Position numbers and translations under genes: made by a program
Source of the DNA: Bacteroidales bacterium
GTDB taxonomy: Bacteria; Bacteroidota; Bacteroidia; Bacteroidales; UBA932
Length of the DNA stretch: 64,000 nucleotides
Direction: 5' to 3'
Assembly: GCA_017548985.1 (NCBI GenBank)
Contig: JAFYYW010000039.1
Span: forward strand, 1 to 64,000
Notes under the pieces: generated by a model
The model's database searches: none
Told to the model about the DNA's origin: nothing
The model's input: only the letters and a program-made list of their open reading frames with translations
Shown here: positions 16,144 through 25,511 of the stretch, one piece after another
How the letters are laid out: each line of letters opens with the position of its first letter
Numbering within the stretch: position 1 is the stretch's first letter

Positions 16144-17069
16144 TCGTGTAGGCCTTTCTTCTTCAGATAACTGATGATATATTCCGGACGATCGGTCTGG
16201 AAAGCCTTGAACCCCAGTGAGATAAGCCTGCCATAAGCGCTCTCGGCCTCCTCGGGGCTCTGGAAGGCCCGGTCGTCGTCATTATAACCGCATAACGAAC
16301 CCCAGATAGAGTTCACCCAGACCTTGGAGCCGGCCGCCTGCAGAGCTTTGATCTTGCTCTCCGCCTCAGGAGAATCCTTGGAGAAACAAACCTCGAACAT
16401 GACGGGCATCTTTCCTCCGTCAAGATAACTGTCGATGGCCTCGCAGGTCCCGTCTTTGGCGATAGTGACGATAGGCATATAGATGATACCGGACTCCTCG
16501 CATTGTCTCATGGCCTCAGCGGTCGCCGCCCTATTACCTCCGGACTTGAAAATGATCTGATCCACGCAGCCGACTCTCTCGGCGACATCGAGAACCTGGG
16601 GGAAATAGTTCCAGCCATGGTCCACGTTGACAAGAATCTTTCCTTTACAGACCTCAAGAGCCTCCTCCAGAGTGGGGATGCCGAGAGAATCAGTAGTGAC
16701 ACCGTGTCCCCTCTTGAGCCTCAACTGCCTGAGTGAATCCAATGTGAAAGAGGAGATAGGCCCCCTACCATTTGTGCACCTGTTGACGGTCCCGTCGTGG
16801 GACAAGACCAGCACGCTGTCGGCAGTCATCGCGACGTCGATCTCGACTATGTCAACTCCCATGCGAATCACGGACTCGATAGCGGGTATCGAGTTCTCAG
16901 GAAAGTTTCGCCAGTCTCCGCGATGAGCGGCGACAAGCACTTTCTTCGATGAGGGATCCTTAAGGATAGCCAACGCCTTAGCGGCTTTTCCTTCAGGTTT
17001 GGCAGGTCCCTGGCAAGAAACCAGGAGAACAAGAACCATAAGCGGAATTACGGTCAATAATCTTTTCAT
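16140..17069 (-). CDS. Glycerophosphodiester phosphodiesterase, lipoprotein
   Basis: 309 residues with lipobox LVSC (Cys19). The GDPD catalytic pattern is intact: VLVAAHRGDWRNFPENSIPA supplies the catalytic His-Arg and the metal-binding Glu, VDIVEIDVAMTADSVLVLSHDGTVNRCTNG supplies the E-x-D metal ligands and the second catalytic His, and LVNVDHGW follows in the barrel. The enzyme hydrolyses glycerophosphodiesters (from deacylated phospholipids) to glycerol 3-phosphate and an alcohol. It is the last of a four-gene minus-strand run (hydrolase, inositol-phosphatase-like, HD protein, this gene). Confidence 0.92.
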   Translation of the reverse strand: MKRLLTVIPLMVLVLLVSCQGPAKPEGKAAKALAILKDPSSKKVLVAAHRGDWRNFPENSIPAIESVIRMGVDIVEIDVAMTADSVLVLSHDGTVNRCTNGRGPISSFTLDSLRQLRLKRGHGVTTDSLGIPTLEEALEVCKGKILVNVDHGWNYFPQVLDVAERVGCVDQIIFKSGGNRAATAEAMRQCEESGIIYMPIVTIAKDGTCEAIDSYLDGGKMPVMFEVCFSKDSPEAESKIKALQAAGSKVWVNSIWGSLCGYNDDDRAFQSPEEAESAYGRLISLGFKAFQTDRPEYIISYLKKKGLHD

Positions 17070-17083
17070 GTTGATATAATTAC

Positions 17084-17725
17084 TTAATTATTAATTATTT
17101 CCTCATCAAACATCTGATCAAACAATTGTCTGAGTTTATCTTCGTCCGCGATAATTCTCCTCAATTCCTCCAATTTTGGGGCATTCTTTGACTCAGGAAT
17201 AAAAAGCTTGAGATAGCCTCCGTAATAATACTTCTCGTGGAGATGCTCGACGAATCGTCTCCAGTGCGCCTCCTTGTCCAGTTCCGGATAATGCTCAAGC
17301 CCGAACTGGATAGTCCGCCGTAGAATCTTCATCGGAATAATATCCCTGTCGGCCTCGGCTATAATCTTCCCATATATGCTTCTGGGAGGCGTTTTCCCAG
17401 AGGCCCTGTGATCCTCCGCAGCCTGGGCGATAGTCTCAATCTGATCCGGGGAGAACCATTCCGGAAGCCTCGGATCGTCTCGGATAATATCGCCTGAGAC
17501 TAGATGGTGCCTTTCCCTCCCCTCCACCAAACCGGTGTCGTGGAAGGCAGCGGCGGCATACACCATGTTCTTGTCGACATCGTAATAGCCAGCCAGTCTC
17601 AATGCCTCATCAATTACACTCCAGGCATGATCCTCCTTGTGAGCCTTGTCGAAAGAAGAATATCGGGGAATAATCTCTCTTTCAACATATCGCCTCAAGG
17701 CACTATTCAGTCGCGAATCATCCAT
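17084..17725 (-). CDS. HD-domain phosphohydrolase
   Basis: 213 residues, no signal peptide. The metal-binding HD pattern is visible: early His in KAHKEDHAW, HD pair in AAAFHDTGLVEGRERHH, later His in AAEDHRASG, and Asp in AEADRDIIP. This arrangement matches small cytoplasmic HD proteins that hydrolyse nucleotides or phosphomonoesters; the substrate is not known. The C-terminal half (HWRRFVEHLHEKYYYGGYLKLF) is charged and helical. It sits 7 bases after the inositol-monophosphatase-like gene and 14 bases before the glycerophosphodiesterase, so an operon is likely. Confidence 0.82.
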   Translation of the reverse strand: MDDSRLNSALRRYVEREIIPRYSSFDKAHKEDHAWSVIDEALRLAGYYDVDKNMVYAAAAFHDTGLVEGRERHHLVSGDIIRDDPRLPEWFSPDQIETIAQAAEDHRASGKTPPRSIYGKIIAEADRDIIPMKILRRTIQFGLEHYPELDKEAHWRRFVEHLHEKYYYGGYLKLFIPESKNAPKLEELRRIIADEDKLRQLFDQMFDEEIINN

Positions 17726-17732
17726 ATAATTG

Positions 17733-18545
17733 TCAATAAGGTAGTTCCGGGAGATGACGACGAACCGTTGAAAGCAATTCCGAGAGATTCTCCTGATTGT
17801 TGGCGGCCAAGGTCAGGCTCGGGTTGGAAAGGCTCATGGGGCAACCATCAAAACCACAGGAGACACCCCCCGCCTCGGCGAGGATCAGTGACGCGGCGGC
17901 ATAGTCCCATGGCTGCAGACGCATCTCGAAAAACAACTCGATCTGGCCGGAGGCCACCATGCACAGCTCGATCGCGGCTGATCCGAAACGACGCACATCA
18001 TTGGATCTCATATATATATCATAAATGATATCCGAGCATATCTTGGCAAACTCTTTCCTGTAGGTGCTCATCGCGGTGCAGAACAGACCCTCCTTTAAAG
18101 GGCGGTCAGAGGCTTTGATCGGGCTACCGTTGAGAAAGGCCCCGGAGCCTTTTTCAGCATGGAACAACTCATTCCGCCAGGGGCTGTAGACAACTCCGGC
18201 GATTACCTCCCCTCCTTTTGCCAGAGCGATGCTGACGGAGCAATGATCTATTCCGCGGGCATAATTGGCGGTGCCATCAATAGGATCGATGATCCATACA
18301 TACTCATGGTTCAGATCTCCAAAATCATTCTCCTCACAAAAGAAACCGGCATCCGGGAGGATTTCCGCCAACCTGCCGACAAGGAATTGCTGGACGGCCA
18401 GGTCCGACGATGTCACAAGGTTGGCCGAAGTGTCCTTCTCCATCACGTCGAAGCCCGACCTGACCATCAGTTTACCGGCCTCTCGAGCTATGGGTATTAT
18501 CTTTTCTACAATCATCCTAACGCACATATTATCAAAGGTTTCCAA
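17733..18545 (-). CDS. Inositol monophosphatase family protein
   Basis: 270 residues from ATG 18545; ATGs at 18527 and 18515 are possible starts too, and the first would overlap the upstream gene's stop by 14 bases. The lithium-sensitive phosphatase motifs are present: EENDFGD, WIIDPIDGTANYARG (metal-binding Asp residues) and WDYAAASLILAEAGG near the C-terminus. Family members dephosphorylate inositol phosphates, 3'-phosphoadenosine 5'-phosphate (CysQ type) or fructose 1,6-bisphosphate, and these cannot be told apart here. Placement with a glycerophosphodiesterase fits phosphoester salvage. Confidence 0.88.
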   Translation of the reverse strand: METFDNMCVRMIVEKIIPIAREAGKLMVRSGFDVMEKDTSANLVTSSDLAVQQFLVGRLAEILPDAGFFCEENDFGDLNHEYVWIIDPIDGTANYARGIDHCSVSIALAKGGEVIAGVVYSPWRNELFHAEKGSGAFLNGSPIKASDRPLKEGLFCTAMSTYRKEFAKICSDIIYDIYMRSNDVRRFGSAAIELCMVASGQIELFFEMRLQPWDYAAASLILAEAGGVSCGFDGCPMSLSNPSLTLAANNQENLSELLSTVRRHLPELPY

Positions 18546-19770
18546 TCCATCTGGCTATATCCTCCAACACTTCCGGGGAGATAGTTTCCTCTATTTCCGG
18601 ATACTCATCAGCCTGGCCGGTCTGGCAGTGCTGGAACAGGTGGTTCAGACTGGGATAAACTGTAACTCCCGTATGCTTGTTGGCGAACCCTTTGCCGCCC
18701 CGGTTCTTGGGAAGGTTCTCATATATCGAGTGGATATTCACTTCCGCCTCAACCTGGGTATCGAGATCACCGTTCAGGAACAGGGCGGGACAACGGATCA
18801 AACGTATGTCCTGGACAGGGTCATAATCAATGAAATAATCAAGCCAGGGGTTCTTCTGGGCTTTTATCTGCGCCCTAACGTATTCCTTGGTGATCTTCAT
18901 ATCCGGATATCCGGCCAGTTTCAGGGCATTGAGATTCTGGAACAAAAGGATGCTGTCGCCTTGAACCCCGGGTCCCGCCAGGCTGACTATATAGTCGACC
19001 TTGTTCCTCGCACCGAGCATAAAGGCGATCTCGCCACCCTCACTGTGGCCTATGATTCCGACTTTCTTGAACTTCTTGAGCGAACGGAGGAGATCTATTC
19101 CGGCCTCCGCGTCAAGCATAAAGTCATAAGTGGTCGCGCTCGCCGCGTCACCGGTCGAAGACCCTGCTCCCCTGTCATCATATCTCAAAGTCGCGATCCC
19201 ATTTCTGGCGAGGTGGTCAGCAATCACAAGAAAAGGCTTATGGCCATAGATTTCCTCGTCCCGGTTTTGTGTACCGCTTCCGGAGACCATTATCGCGACA
19301 GGAACTTTCTTTCGGCCGTTCCAGCCCTCAGGATAGGTCAGTGTGCCGGCCAAGGTGACGTCTCCATTGTTGAAAGAAACCTCTTCTGTCCGGTAAGGGA
19401 AGGGTCCCACGGGCGTTTGCGGCCTGGAACGCTCGATATCGCCCGGAGTCAAAACAAGAGGCACTGTCAGTCCTCCCTGGGAGAAGCGTCCGACAATCGC
19501 CCCATCCCGAAGCCTGCCGGAAAACATTATCGCAGCTGTCTTCTGGGTGACACATACTGAATCCGCCGACATATACTCCACTTCAGCAGGCAATCCCAAG
19601 GCTCCCTGATCAGGGCTGTCCATAGAGCATTTCCCGTCTTGGAAGTGGAATACGATAGCCAGTTTTGTCATGCCTATCCGCAAATCCCCTTTCCAGGGCC
19701 CATCGATCCCCTGTCCATTAGCCAGGAAAGAGGTGGCAAAAAGTGCAATAATAATCAACAAATGTCGCAT
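18532..19770 (-). CDS. Secreted alpha/beta hydrolase
   Basis: 412 residues from ATG 19770, which begins a signal peptide (HLLIIIALFATSFLANGQ); a more distal in-frame ATG at 19797 would put nine polar residues before it. Residues about 20-130 form a beta-rich N-terminal domain (GPWKGDLRIGMTKLAIVFHF). The alpha/beta hydrolase follows: MVSGSGTQNRDE forms the oxyanion region, GIATLRYDDRGAGSS a conserved loop, GHSEGG the nucleophile elbow with catalytic Ser, and YPSLNHLFQ the catalytic His. This layout fits the periplasmic esterase/peptidase-type hydrolases common in Bacteroidota. First gene of the minus-strand run ending with the glycerophosphodiesterase. Confidence 0.88.
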   Translation of the reverse strand: MRHLLIIIALFATSFLANGQGIDGPWKGDLRIGMTKLAIVFHFQDGKCSMDSPDQGALGLPAEVEYMSADSVCVTQKTAAIMFSGRLRDGAIVGRFSQGGLTVPLVLTPGDIERSRPQTPVGPFPYRTEEVSFNNGDVTLAGTLTYPEGWNGRKKVPVAIMVSGSGTQNRDEEIYGHKPFLVIADHLARNGIATLRYDDRGAGSSTGDAASATTYDFMLDAEAGIDLLRSLKKFKKVGIIGHSEGGEIAFMLGARNKVDYIVSLAGPGVQGDSILLFQNLNALKLAGYPDMKITKEYVRAQIKAQKNPWLDYFIDYDPVQDIRLIRCPALFLNGDLDTQVEAEVNIHSIYENLPKNRGGKGFANKHTGVTVYPSLNHLFQHCQTGQADEYPEIEETISPEVLEDIARWIGNL

Positions 19771-19829
19771 CGGCTCATTATTTGTGATGATTTGCAATTT
19801 AGTGATTTTTCCGTTCGGTTGGAATAATT

Positions 19830-19837
19830 TATATTCG
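19830..19837 (+). promoter_or_regulatory. -7 element for the FMN-binding protein gene
   Basis: TATATTCG six bases before the ATG at 19843. Its match to the -7 consensus is good; the -33 region is only T-rich. Confidence 0.4.
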
Positions 19838-19842
19838 CGGAC

Positions 19843-20250
19843 ATGAAGAAGATTTACCTTTCAGCGCTAGCCGCTATTGTGACGGTGGTTTTTTGTGGAT
19901 GGATGGCGACAGCCCAGAATCCGGTCAAGGATCCTTCAAAGACTGTCCAAGGCAATGGTACCGTTGTGATCAACACAACGACCCTTTGCCGGAAAGTGGA
20001 TGGTTTCATGGGGCCAACCCCTGTCGAAATCAGGATAAGAAAAGACACCATAATTGATGTGATCGCCCTTCCTAACGACGAGACCCCTGGCTATTTCTAC
20101 GATGCCTCCAAGATATTGAAGAAATGGATCGGTCTCACTCCTAAGAAAGGACTTGAATTAGACGTTGACGCGGTCTCGGGAGCTACGTTCTCCTCGGTCG
20201 CGCTTATTGAGAATATGCGGGCGGGCTTGAAGCGGGCGTTAGAAGACTAA
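19843..20250 (+). CDS. Secreted FMN-binding domain protein
   Basis: 135 residues. Signal peptide (KKIYLSALAAIVTVVFCGWMATAQ), then a single FMN-binding domain of the RnfG/NqrC type. The motif DAVSGATFSS is the site at which the Thr carries covalently bound FMN through a phosphoester bond in RnfG and NqrC. Attachment needs the flavin transferase ApbE, which is not seen in the window. There are no transmembrane segments beyond the signal, so this would be a small periplasmic flavoprotein and not an Rnf subunit. It starts a plus-strand run continuing into the HI0933-like flavoprotein 19 bases on. Confidence 0.88.
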   Translation: MKKIYLSALAAIVTVVFCGWMATAQNPVKDPSKTVQGNGTVVINTTTLCRKVDGFMGPTPVEIRIRKDTIIDVIALPNDETPGYFYDASKILKKWIGLTPKKGLELDVDAVSGATFSSVALIENMRAGLKRALED

Positions 20251-20269
20251 CCCACTGACCCACAATTTA

Positions 20270-21472
20270 ATGAAAACTGCCATAATAGGGGCCGGAGCGG
20301 CCGGATGTTTCTGCGCTATCGAGTTGAAGCGAAGGCTGCCTGACGTTGTTGTGGACATCTATGAGGCTGGCAACAAGCCTCTGGCAAAGGTCGCCATAAC
20401 AGGTGGAGGCCGATGCAATCTCACCAACTCTTTCGAAGAAATAGACAACCTTAAGGAAGCGTATCCCAGAGGCGACAAACTCATGCGCCGGGTTTTCTCG
20501 ACCTTTGACAACAGGGACACCTGGGAATGGTTCGAGAATGAGGGTGTCAAACTCGTCCTCCAGGATGACCACTGCGTCTTCCCCGCCTCACAGGACGCGA
20601 CGCGGATCGTGAACCTGCTGATGACCAGAATGAGGCAACTCGGAGTCAATATCCTGACTAGGCATAAGGTCGACAGCGTCAAGTCGTTGATGGAGGAATA
20701 TGACTCAGTGGTCGTGACCACTGGAGGATACAACCCACGTAACATCATCCCAGGCTCGACCGGGGATCTATTCGAAGGTCTTGACCTTGAGATAGTTCCA
20801 CCTGTTCCCTCACTATTCACTTTCAACCTTCCGACAAGCCCCGTGAGAGATCTCATGGGAACGGTTGTAGATAATGTCACAGCCTCACTGGCCGGAACGA
20901 GGTTCAAGGCCTCAGGTCCGCTCTTGATAACCCACTGGGGAATGAGCGGTCCGGCTATTCTGAAACTGTCATCTTACGCGGCGAGGCACCTGGCCGAGGT
21001 AAGATACGATTCAACCCTGCTTGTGAACTGGTGCGGAGAGGATAACCTGGATTCTGTCCGGTCCGCCCTCCAGAAGAACGCTGTCAAGAATCCCCTCAAA
21101 TTGGTTGTCAACTCCCATCCTGAATATATTCCTTCAAGGCTTTGGTCTTATCTCGTCACAAAGAGCAAGATCCGGGAAGATGCCCGCTGGGCGGAAATCG
21201 GTCCCAAAGGGCTTAACCGTCTCGCCGAGACCCTGTCCAACGACTCCTATCATATCAAGGGGCAGAGCCGTTTCAAGGAGGAATTTGTCACCTGCGGGGG
21301 CGTCTCACTCACAAACATAAATTATAATACCCTGGAGTGCGTCAAGCATCCAGGACTCTATTTCGCCGGAGAAGTACTTGATATTGACGGGATTACCGGA
21401 GGATTCAACCTTCAGGCCGCATGGTCAACCGGATATCTCGCGGCTCTGAGTATAGCTGGAAAAACCGGCTGA
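20270..21472 (+). CDS. HI0933/BaiN-family NAD(P)/FAD-dependent oxidoreductase
   Basis: 400 residues, cytoplasmic. FAD-binding Rossmann motif at the very start (TAIIGAGAAGCFCAIELK), then the family hallmark ITGGGRCNLTN, the second nucleotide-binding strand VVTTGGY, and the C-terminal YFAGEVLDIDGITGGFNLQAAWSTG that closes the FAD site. Length matches the family (about 400). Members are broadly conserved, and the BaiN group has been linked to bile-acid dehydroxylation, but the normal function of most is unknown. It probably shares a transcript with the FMN-binding protein. Confidence 0.9.
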   Translation: MKTAIIGAGAAGCFCAIELKRRLPDVVVDIYEAGNKPLAKVAITGGGRCNLTNSFEEIDNLKEAYPRGDKLMRRVFSTFDNRDTWEWFENEGVKLVLQDDHCVFPASQDATRIVNLLMTRMRQLGVNILTRHKVDSVKSLMEEYDSVVVTTGGYNPRNIIPGSTGDLFEGLDLEIVPPVPSLFTFNLPTSPVRDLMGTVVDNVTASLAGTRFKASGPLLITHWGMSGPAILKLSSYAARHLAEVRYDSTLLVNWCGEDNLDSVRSALQKNAVKNPLKLVVNSHPEYIPSRLWSYLVTKSKIREDARWAEIGPKGLNRLAETLSNDSYHIKGQSRFKEEFVTCGGVSLTNINYNTLECVKHPGLYFAGEVLDIDGITGGFNLQAAWSTGYLAALSIAGKTG

Positions 21473-21539
21473 TCGACAGGGATTGATCCGGAGTGAACAC
21501 ATCGGGAGTTCACGCTGTCCAAACAATGCGGAAAATACT

Positions 21540-21547
21540 TATCTTTG
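21540..21547 (+). promoter_or_regulatory. -7 element of the MATE gene
   Basis: TATCTTTG, 18 bases before ATG 21566. An in-frame TTG at 21545 lies inside this element and is therefore not the start. The -33 box is weak. Confidence 0.5.
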
Positions 21548-21565
21548 CGAGACTACTCGGAAGAT

Positions 21566-22978
21566 ATGGCGAAAGGACAGAAAGACATACTCTTAGGGAT
21601 GATCCGAGAGGGACAGCGGATGTCCCTCGGCCAGCAGGTCCGTCTCGCCTTGATTCTGAGTCTCCCCGCCATTCTCGCTCAGATGTCTTCCATGCTGATG
21701 CAGTACATCGACACCGGAATGGTGGGTCGCTTGGGAGCCAATCCTTCCGCATCCATAGGACTTATATCAACCAGCACCTGGATTCTCGGGGGCTTCACGG
21801 CAGGAGCATGCTCGGGGTTTTCAGTGCAGATAGCCCACCTTTGCGGAGCGAAAGATTTCAAAGGGGCCAGGAAGATACTCCGTGAAGGGCTCACTTCCGT
21901 ATTGACACTCAGCTTCTTCCTCGCTGCCGTGGGCATAGCGCTCAGCTCTCCCCTTCCCAGTTGGTTGGGCGGGAGCCCTGAGATTACCACTGACGCCTCA
22001 AAGTATTTCCTCATATATTCAGCGTTCATCCCTGTAGGAGCTGTGGGCTGGGCCGCGAGCGCCATGCTCCAAGCCAGCGGCAACATGAAGGTACCCAGCA
22101 TAATGTACACGGCGATGTGCGCCCTGGACGTGATCTTCAATTACATATTCATCTTCAAATGCGGGATGGGAGTGACTGGAGCCGCCCTCGGTACCGGTCT
22201 CTCCGAGCTGGTAACCTCCGCATTCGCGGTCTGGTACGTTCTCATGAGATCCAAAGAGCTTAACATCAAGGGAGAGAAGGGGTCTTTCATTCCCAAGCGG
22301 AGGACTCTAAACAACGCCTGGGGCATAACTGCCCCGATGTGGCTGCAAAATGTCATAATGAGAGGAGCCTACGTGATGAGCACAATTATTGTAGCGCCAT
22401 TAGGGGCTATCGCGATCGCCGCCAACGCGTTCGCCATAACTGCCGAAAGCTTCTGCTACATGCCTTCATACGGCATTTTGGAAGCCTCGACCACACTGAT
22501 AGGCCAAAGCATAGGAGCTGGACGGAAAGACGTCGCCAAACGGTTCTCACGGATCACGATGACTATGGGAGCCTTGATACAGACCTTCCTCGGAATCTTG
22601 ATGTTCATATTCTCGCGGCAATTGATGGGGCTGTTAAGTGTCGATCCCGGAGTAGTCGAGCTTGGAGCTAAAGTGCTGAGGATAGAGGCATTCGCCGAGA
22701 CGATGTACGCCATCTCTATAGTAGGATATGGCTGCTGCGTGGGAGCTGGCGACACCCTTATGCCAAGCCTTATGAACTTTTGCAGCATGTGGATCGTGAG
22801 AATCGGACTCGCCGCCATCCTCACTCCGAAGATGGGTCTGCAAGGTTATTGGATAGCCATGTGCTTTGAGTTGAATATCAGGGGTATCCTCTTCCTGTGG
22901 AGGCTCAAGGGGGACAAATGGATGAAGCATAAGGTTGTGGACCGGGAGCGCGAGGAGCTTGAGTACGCTGAAATATAA
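21566..22978 (+). CDS. MATE-family multidrug/sodium antiporter
   Basis: 470 residues and about 12 membrane segments in two homologous halves. The first half opens with LALILSLPAILAQMSSMLMQYIDTGMVGRLG and the second with WGITAPMWLQNVIMRGAYVMST; the paired glycine-rich motifs (ISTSTWILGGFTAGACSGFS; LEASTTLIGQSIGAGRKDVAKR) are typical of MatE domains. The family exports cationic drugs, dyes or metabolites in exchange for sodium or protons. The start at ATG 21566 gives a soluble N-terminal stretch of about 24 residues. DUF3737 follows after 16 bases. Confidence 0.93.
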   Translation: MAKGQKDILLGMIREGQRMSLGQQVRLALILSLPAILAQMSSMLMQYIDTGMVGRLGANPSASIGLISTSTWILGGFTAGACSGFSVQIAHLCGAKDFKGARKILREGLTSVLTLSFFLAAVGIALSSPLPSWLGGSPEITTDASKYFLIYSAFIPVGAVGWAASAMLQASGNMKVPSIMYTAMCALDVIFNYIFIFKCGMGVTGAALGTGLSELVTSAFAVWYVLMRSKELNIKGEKGSFIPKRRTLNNAWGITAPMWLQNVIMRGAYVMSTIIVAPLGAIAIAANAFAITAESFCYMPSYGILEASTTLIGQSIGAGRKDVAKRFSRITMTMGALIQTFLGILMFIFSRQLMGLLSVDPGVVELGAKVLRIEAFAETMYAISIVGYGCCVGAGDTLMPSLMNFCSMWIVRIGLAAILTPKMGLQGYWIAMCFELNIRGILFLWRLKGDKWMKHKVVDREREELEYAEI

Positions 22979-22994
22979 CGAACTTAATAATAAA

Positions 22995-23837
22995 ATGGAG
23001 AAAATAATCGGACAAGAATTTGGCGGCGAGCGGCCGTTATATCGCAAAAAAGACTTGTATCTGGAGAACGTTGTTATCCACCCCGGAGAGTCAGGCCTGA
23101 AAGAAACCGCTAACATCACATGTGTCAAATGCCGTTTCGAGGGCAAGTATCCGCTTTGGGAGTGCGACGGGTTCGTGGTGAGGGACAGTATTCTTACGGT
23201 CGGAGCGAGGTCCGGGTTGTGGTATTCCCGGAACGGGGAGTTGTACGACACCATCATCGACGCCCCGAAGACCTTCCGCAGGATGGACGGGATCAAGATG
23301 AGGAATTGCTGGATACCCGGTGGGAGCGAGACTTTCTGGGATTGCAGCCGTATTGATGTGAAGGACTGCGTCATCGAGAGGGCTGACTATGTGTTCATGC
23401 ATTGTGAGGACATAGTCCTGGAGAATGTCAAGCTCCATGGAAACTACGGCTTCCAATATGCGAAGAACGTGGTCATACGCGACAGCATCCTCAACTCAAA
23501 GGACTCTTTCTGGGAGGCTGAGAATGTGGAAGTCTATGACTCGGTGATAAATGGGGAGTATCTCGCATGGTATTCCAAGAACGTCAAGCTTGTCCGCTGC
23601 CACATCACGGAGACCCAGCCCTTGTGCTACTGCGACAATCTGGTCATGGAGGATTGCACGTTCGGGTCGGATTGCGATCTCGCTTTCGAATACTCAAGCG
23701 TAGAGGCAACCGTCAAGGGGCATGTGGTATCCATCAAGAATCCCCGTACCGGACACATCCATGTCGGATCGGTCGGAGAGATAATCATTGACGAGAATAT
23801 TAAAGGACCAGGCGACTGCGTTATCACAACTGACTAA
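22995..23837 (+). CDS. DUF3737 family parallel beta-helix protein
   Basis: 280 residues from ATG 22995; the longer frame upstream lies inside the MATE gene. The protein is a regular series of short beta-strand repeats: ITCVKCRFEG, FVVRDSILTV, IKMRNCWIPG, IDVKDCVIE, IVLENVKLHG, VVIRDSILN, VEVYDSVING, VKLVRCHIT and LVMEDCTFG recur about every 20-23 residues, as in right-handed beta-helices. This pattern is that of DUF3737, which has no established function. No signal peptide, so cytoplasmic. Cys and Asp recur at equivalent repeat positions. Confidence 0.85.
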   Translation: MEKIIGQEFGGERPLYRKKDLYLENVVIHPGESGLKETANITCVKCRFEGKYPLWECDGFVVRDSILTVGARSGLWYSRNGELYDTIIDAPKTFRRMDGIKMRNCWIPGGSETFWDCSRIDVKDCVIERADYVFMHCEDIVLENVKLHGNYGFQYAKNVVIRDSILNSKDSFWEAENVEVYDSVINGEYLAWYSKNVKLVRCHITETQPLCYCDNLVMEDCTFGSDCDLAFEYSSVEATVKGHVVSIKNPRTGHIHVGSVGEIIIDENIKGPGDCVITTD

Positions 23838-23852
23838 TTCAACTCACATAAT

Positions 23853-25487
23853 ATGAGACACTTCCCTATTGGAGGGCTCCTGCTTTCCCTTGTTTTCGCG
23901 TTGGCTTTCGATTCCTCGTTGGGAGCCTGCACCAACTTGATTGTCACTAAGGGAGCCTCTGCTGATGGCTCGGTCATCTGCACCTACAACTGCGACACTT
24001 TCGGCTATTCCGGATGGCTCACACACTCCCCTGCCGGGAAGCATGAGAAAGGCGAGAAGATCGCCATCCGCTCTTTCTGGCACCCGGCCGAGATCAAGGG
24101 ATACGTGGATCAAGTGGATTATACCTATAATGTCGTCGGCTACATCAACGAGAAGCAGCTATGCATCGTAGAGACCACCTTCGGAGGAAGGCACGAACTG
24201 GTTAACCCGGAAGGGATCCTCGGCTACGACAATGTCATCCAACTGGCTCTCCAGCGTTGCTACAACGCCAGGGATGCCATCCGGGTGATGGGTGAGCTTA
24301 TGGCAGAATACGGCTACAACGACGAGGGAGAGACTTTCACCGTATGTGACAAGGAAGAGGCCTGGATAATGGAGATCGTCGGAAAGGGGCCAGGGCGCAA
24401 AGGTGCGGTTTGGGTTGCCTTGAGGATTCCGGACGGCCAGATCAGCGCCCACGCCAACATAAGCAGGATCAGGCAGTTCCCTCAAGTTGCCAAAACGAAG
24501 AAAAACAGCCTTTATCAAGAGATTGAGGGAGAGTGCTTGTACTCAAGCGATGTGATCTCATTCGCCCGTGAGATGGGCTATTTCTCAGGCGAGGACAAGG
24601 ACTTCAGTTTCAGGGACGCGTATTGCCCGATCTATTTCATTAAAGTCAGACAGTGCGACGCCAGGGTCTGGAGTTTCTTCCGCCACCACACCGATCCTTC
24701 CGAGATGGACAAGTATATGCCTTACATTGACGGGAAATTCGATGTGTGCGACCATCTCCCGCTTTGGATCACCCCAGACAAAAAGCTGTCAGTGAGGGAT
24801 ATCATGGCTGATATGAGGGATCATTATGAGGGCACTTCACTGGACATGACTCGTGACATCGACGCTGGCCCATGGGGCATGCCGGTACGTCCGAGGGCGA
24901 AGACTTTCGAGTCAAATGGTCAGGAGTATTTCCGGGAAAGACCGATTGCCTCGCCCCAGGCTGGTTTCACAATGGTCTCACAATTAAGGAGTTGGTTACC
25001 CGACGAAGTCGGTGGATTGATGTGGTTCAACTGCGATGACGCTGACATGATCGCCTATGTCCCCGTCTATTGCTGTGAAAGCGAGATTCCCGTGCCGTTC
25101 AGGGAGGAGAATAACCTCAACGGCATATTCAATGAGAAGGGAGCCTATTGGATGTGCAACATGGTCTCCAATTTCGTGTATCCAAGGTACAGCGCCCTGA
25201 TCGGAGATCTCCGTTCGGCCCAGAAGGAGCTTGAGGACTTCTATGCCGATGACCAGCCGACAGTCGAGAAGGCCGCGTCCGAGATGACTCCATCCGGCAG
25301 GATTACCTTCCTGACATCAAAGACTGTGGGATATGCCGAAAGGATGATGGATCGCTGGAACAGTCTATGGAAAGAGTTGGTAGTCAAATACAACGACCAG
25401 CCTGGAGGATACGGCCAGAGATTCTACGACGCTATAGTTAAAGCCACTGGAGACAGATACAAAGTCCCCGCCGAAGGCAGGGACTGA
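23853..25487 (+). CDS. C69 family dipeptidase (PepD-like)
   Basis: 544 residues. Signal peptide ending at SLGA, immediately followed by Cys26 in CTNLIVTKGASADGS, the N-terminal nucleophile that becomes the first residue after processing, as is normal for C69. The conserved ETTFGGRHELVNPEGILGYDN, AWIMEIVGKG and ARVWSFFRHHTDPS segments follow. The enzyme cleaves dipeptides, probably in the periplasm. Last gene of the plus-strand run starting at 19843; the next gene is convergent. Confidence 0.92.
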   Translation: MRHFPIGGLLLSLVFALAFDSSLGACTNLIVTKGASADGSVICTYNCDTFGYSGWLTHSPAGKHEKGEKIAIRSFWHPAEIKGYVDQVDYTYNVVGYINEKQLCIVETTFGGRHELVNPEGILGYDNVIQLALQRCYNARDAIRVMGELMAEYGYNDEGETFTVCDKEEAWIMEIVGKGPGRKGAVWVALRIPDGQISAHANISRIRQFPQVAKTKKNSLYQEIEGECLYSSDVISFAREMGYFSGEDKDFSFRDAYCPIYFIKVRQCDARVWSFFRHHTDPSEMDKYMPYIDGKFDVCDHLPLWITPDKKLSVRDIMADMRDHYEGTSLDMTRDIDAGPWGMPVRPRAKTFESNGQEYFRERPIASPQAGFTMVSQLRSWLPDEVGGLMWFNCDDADMIAYVPVYCCESEIPVPFREENNLNGIFNEKGAYWMCNMVSNFVYPRYSALIGDLRSAQKELEDFYADDQPTVEKAASEMTPSGRITFLTSKTVGYAERMMDRWNSLWKELVVKYNDQPGGYGQRFYDAIVKATGDRYKVPAEGRD

Positions 25488-25511
25488 TACTGTTTTGTAT
25501 GTGATTTGCCA

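Noticed and set aside
18265-19560. 431-codon plus-strand frame opposite the secreted hydrolase
   Set aside because: The opposite strand has the alpha/beta hydrolase motifs in order; this frame shows none.
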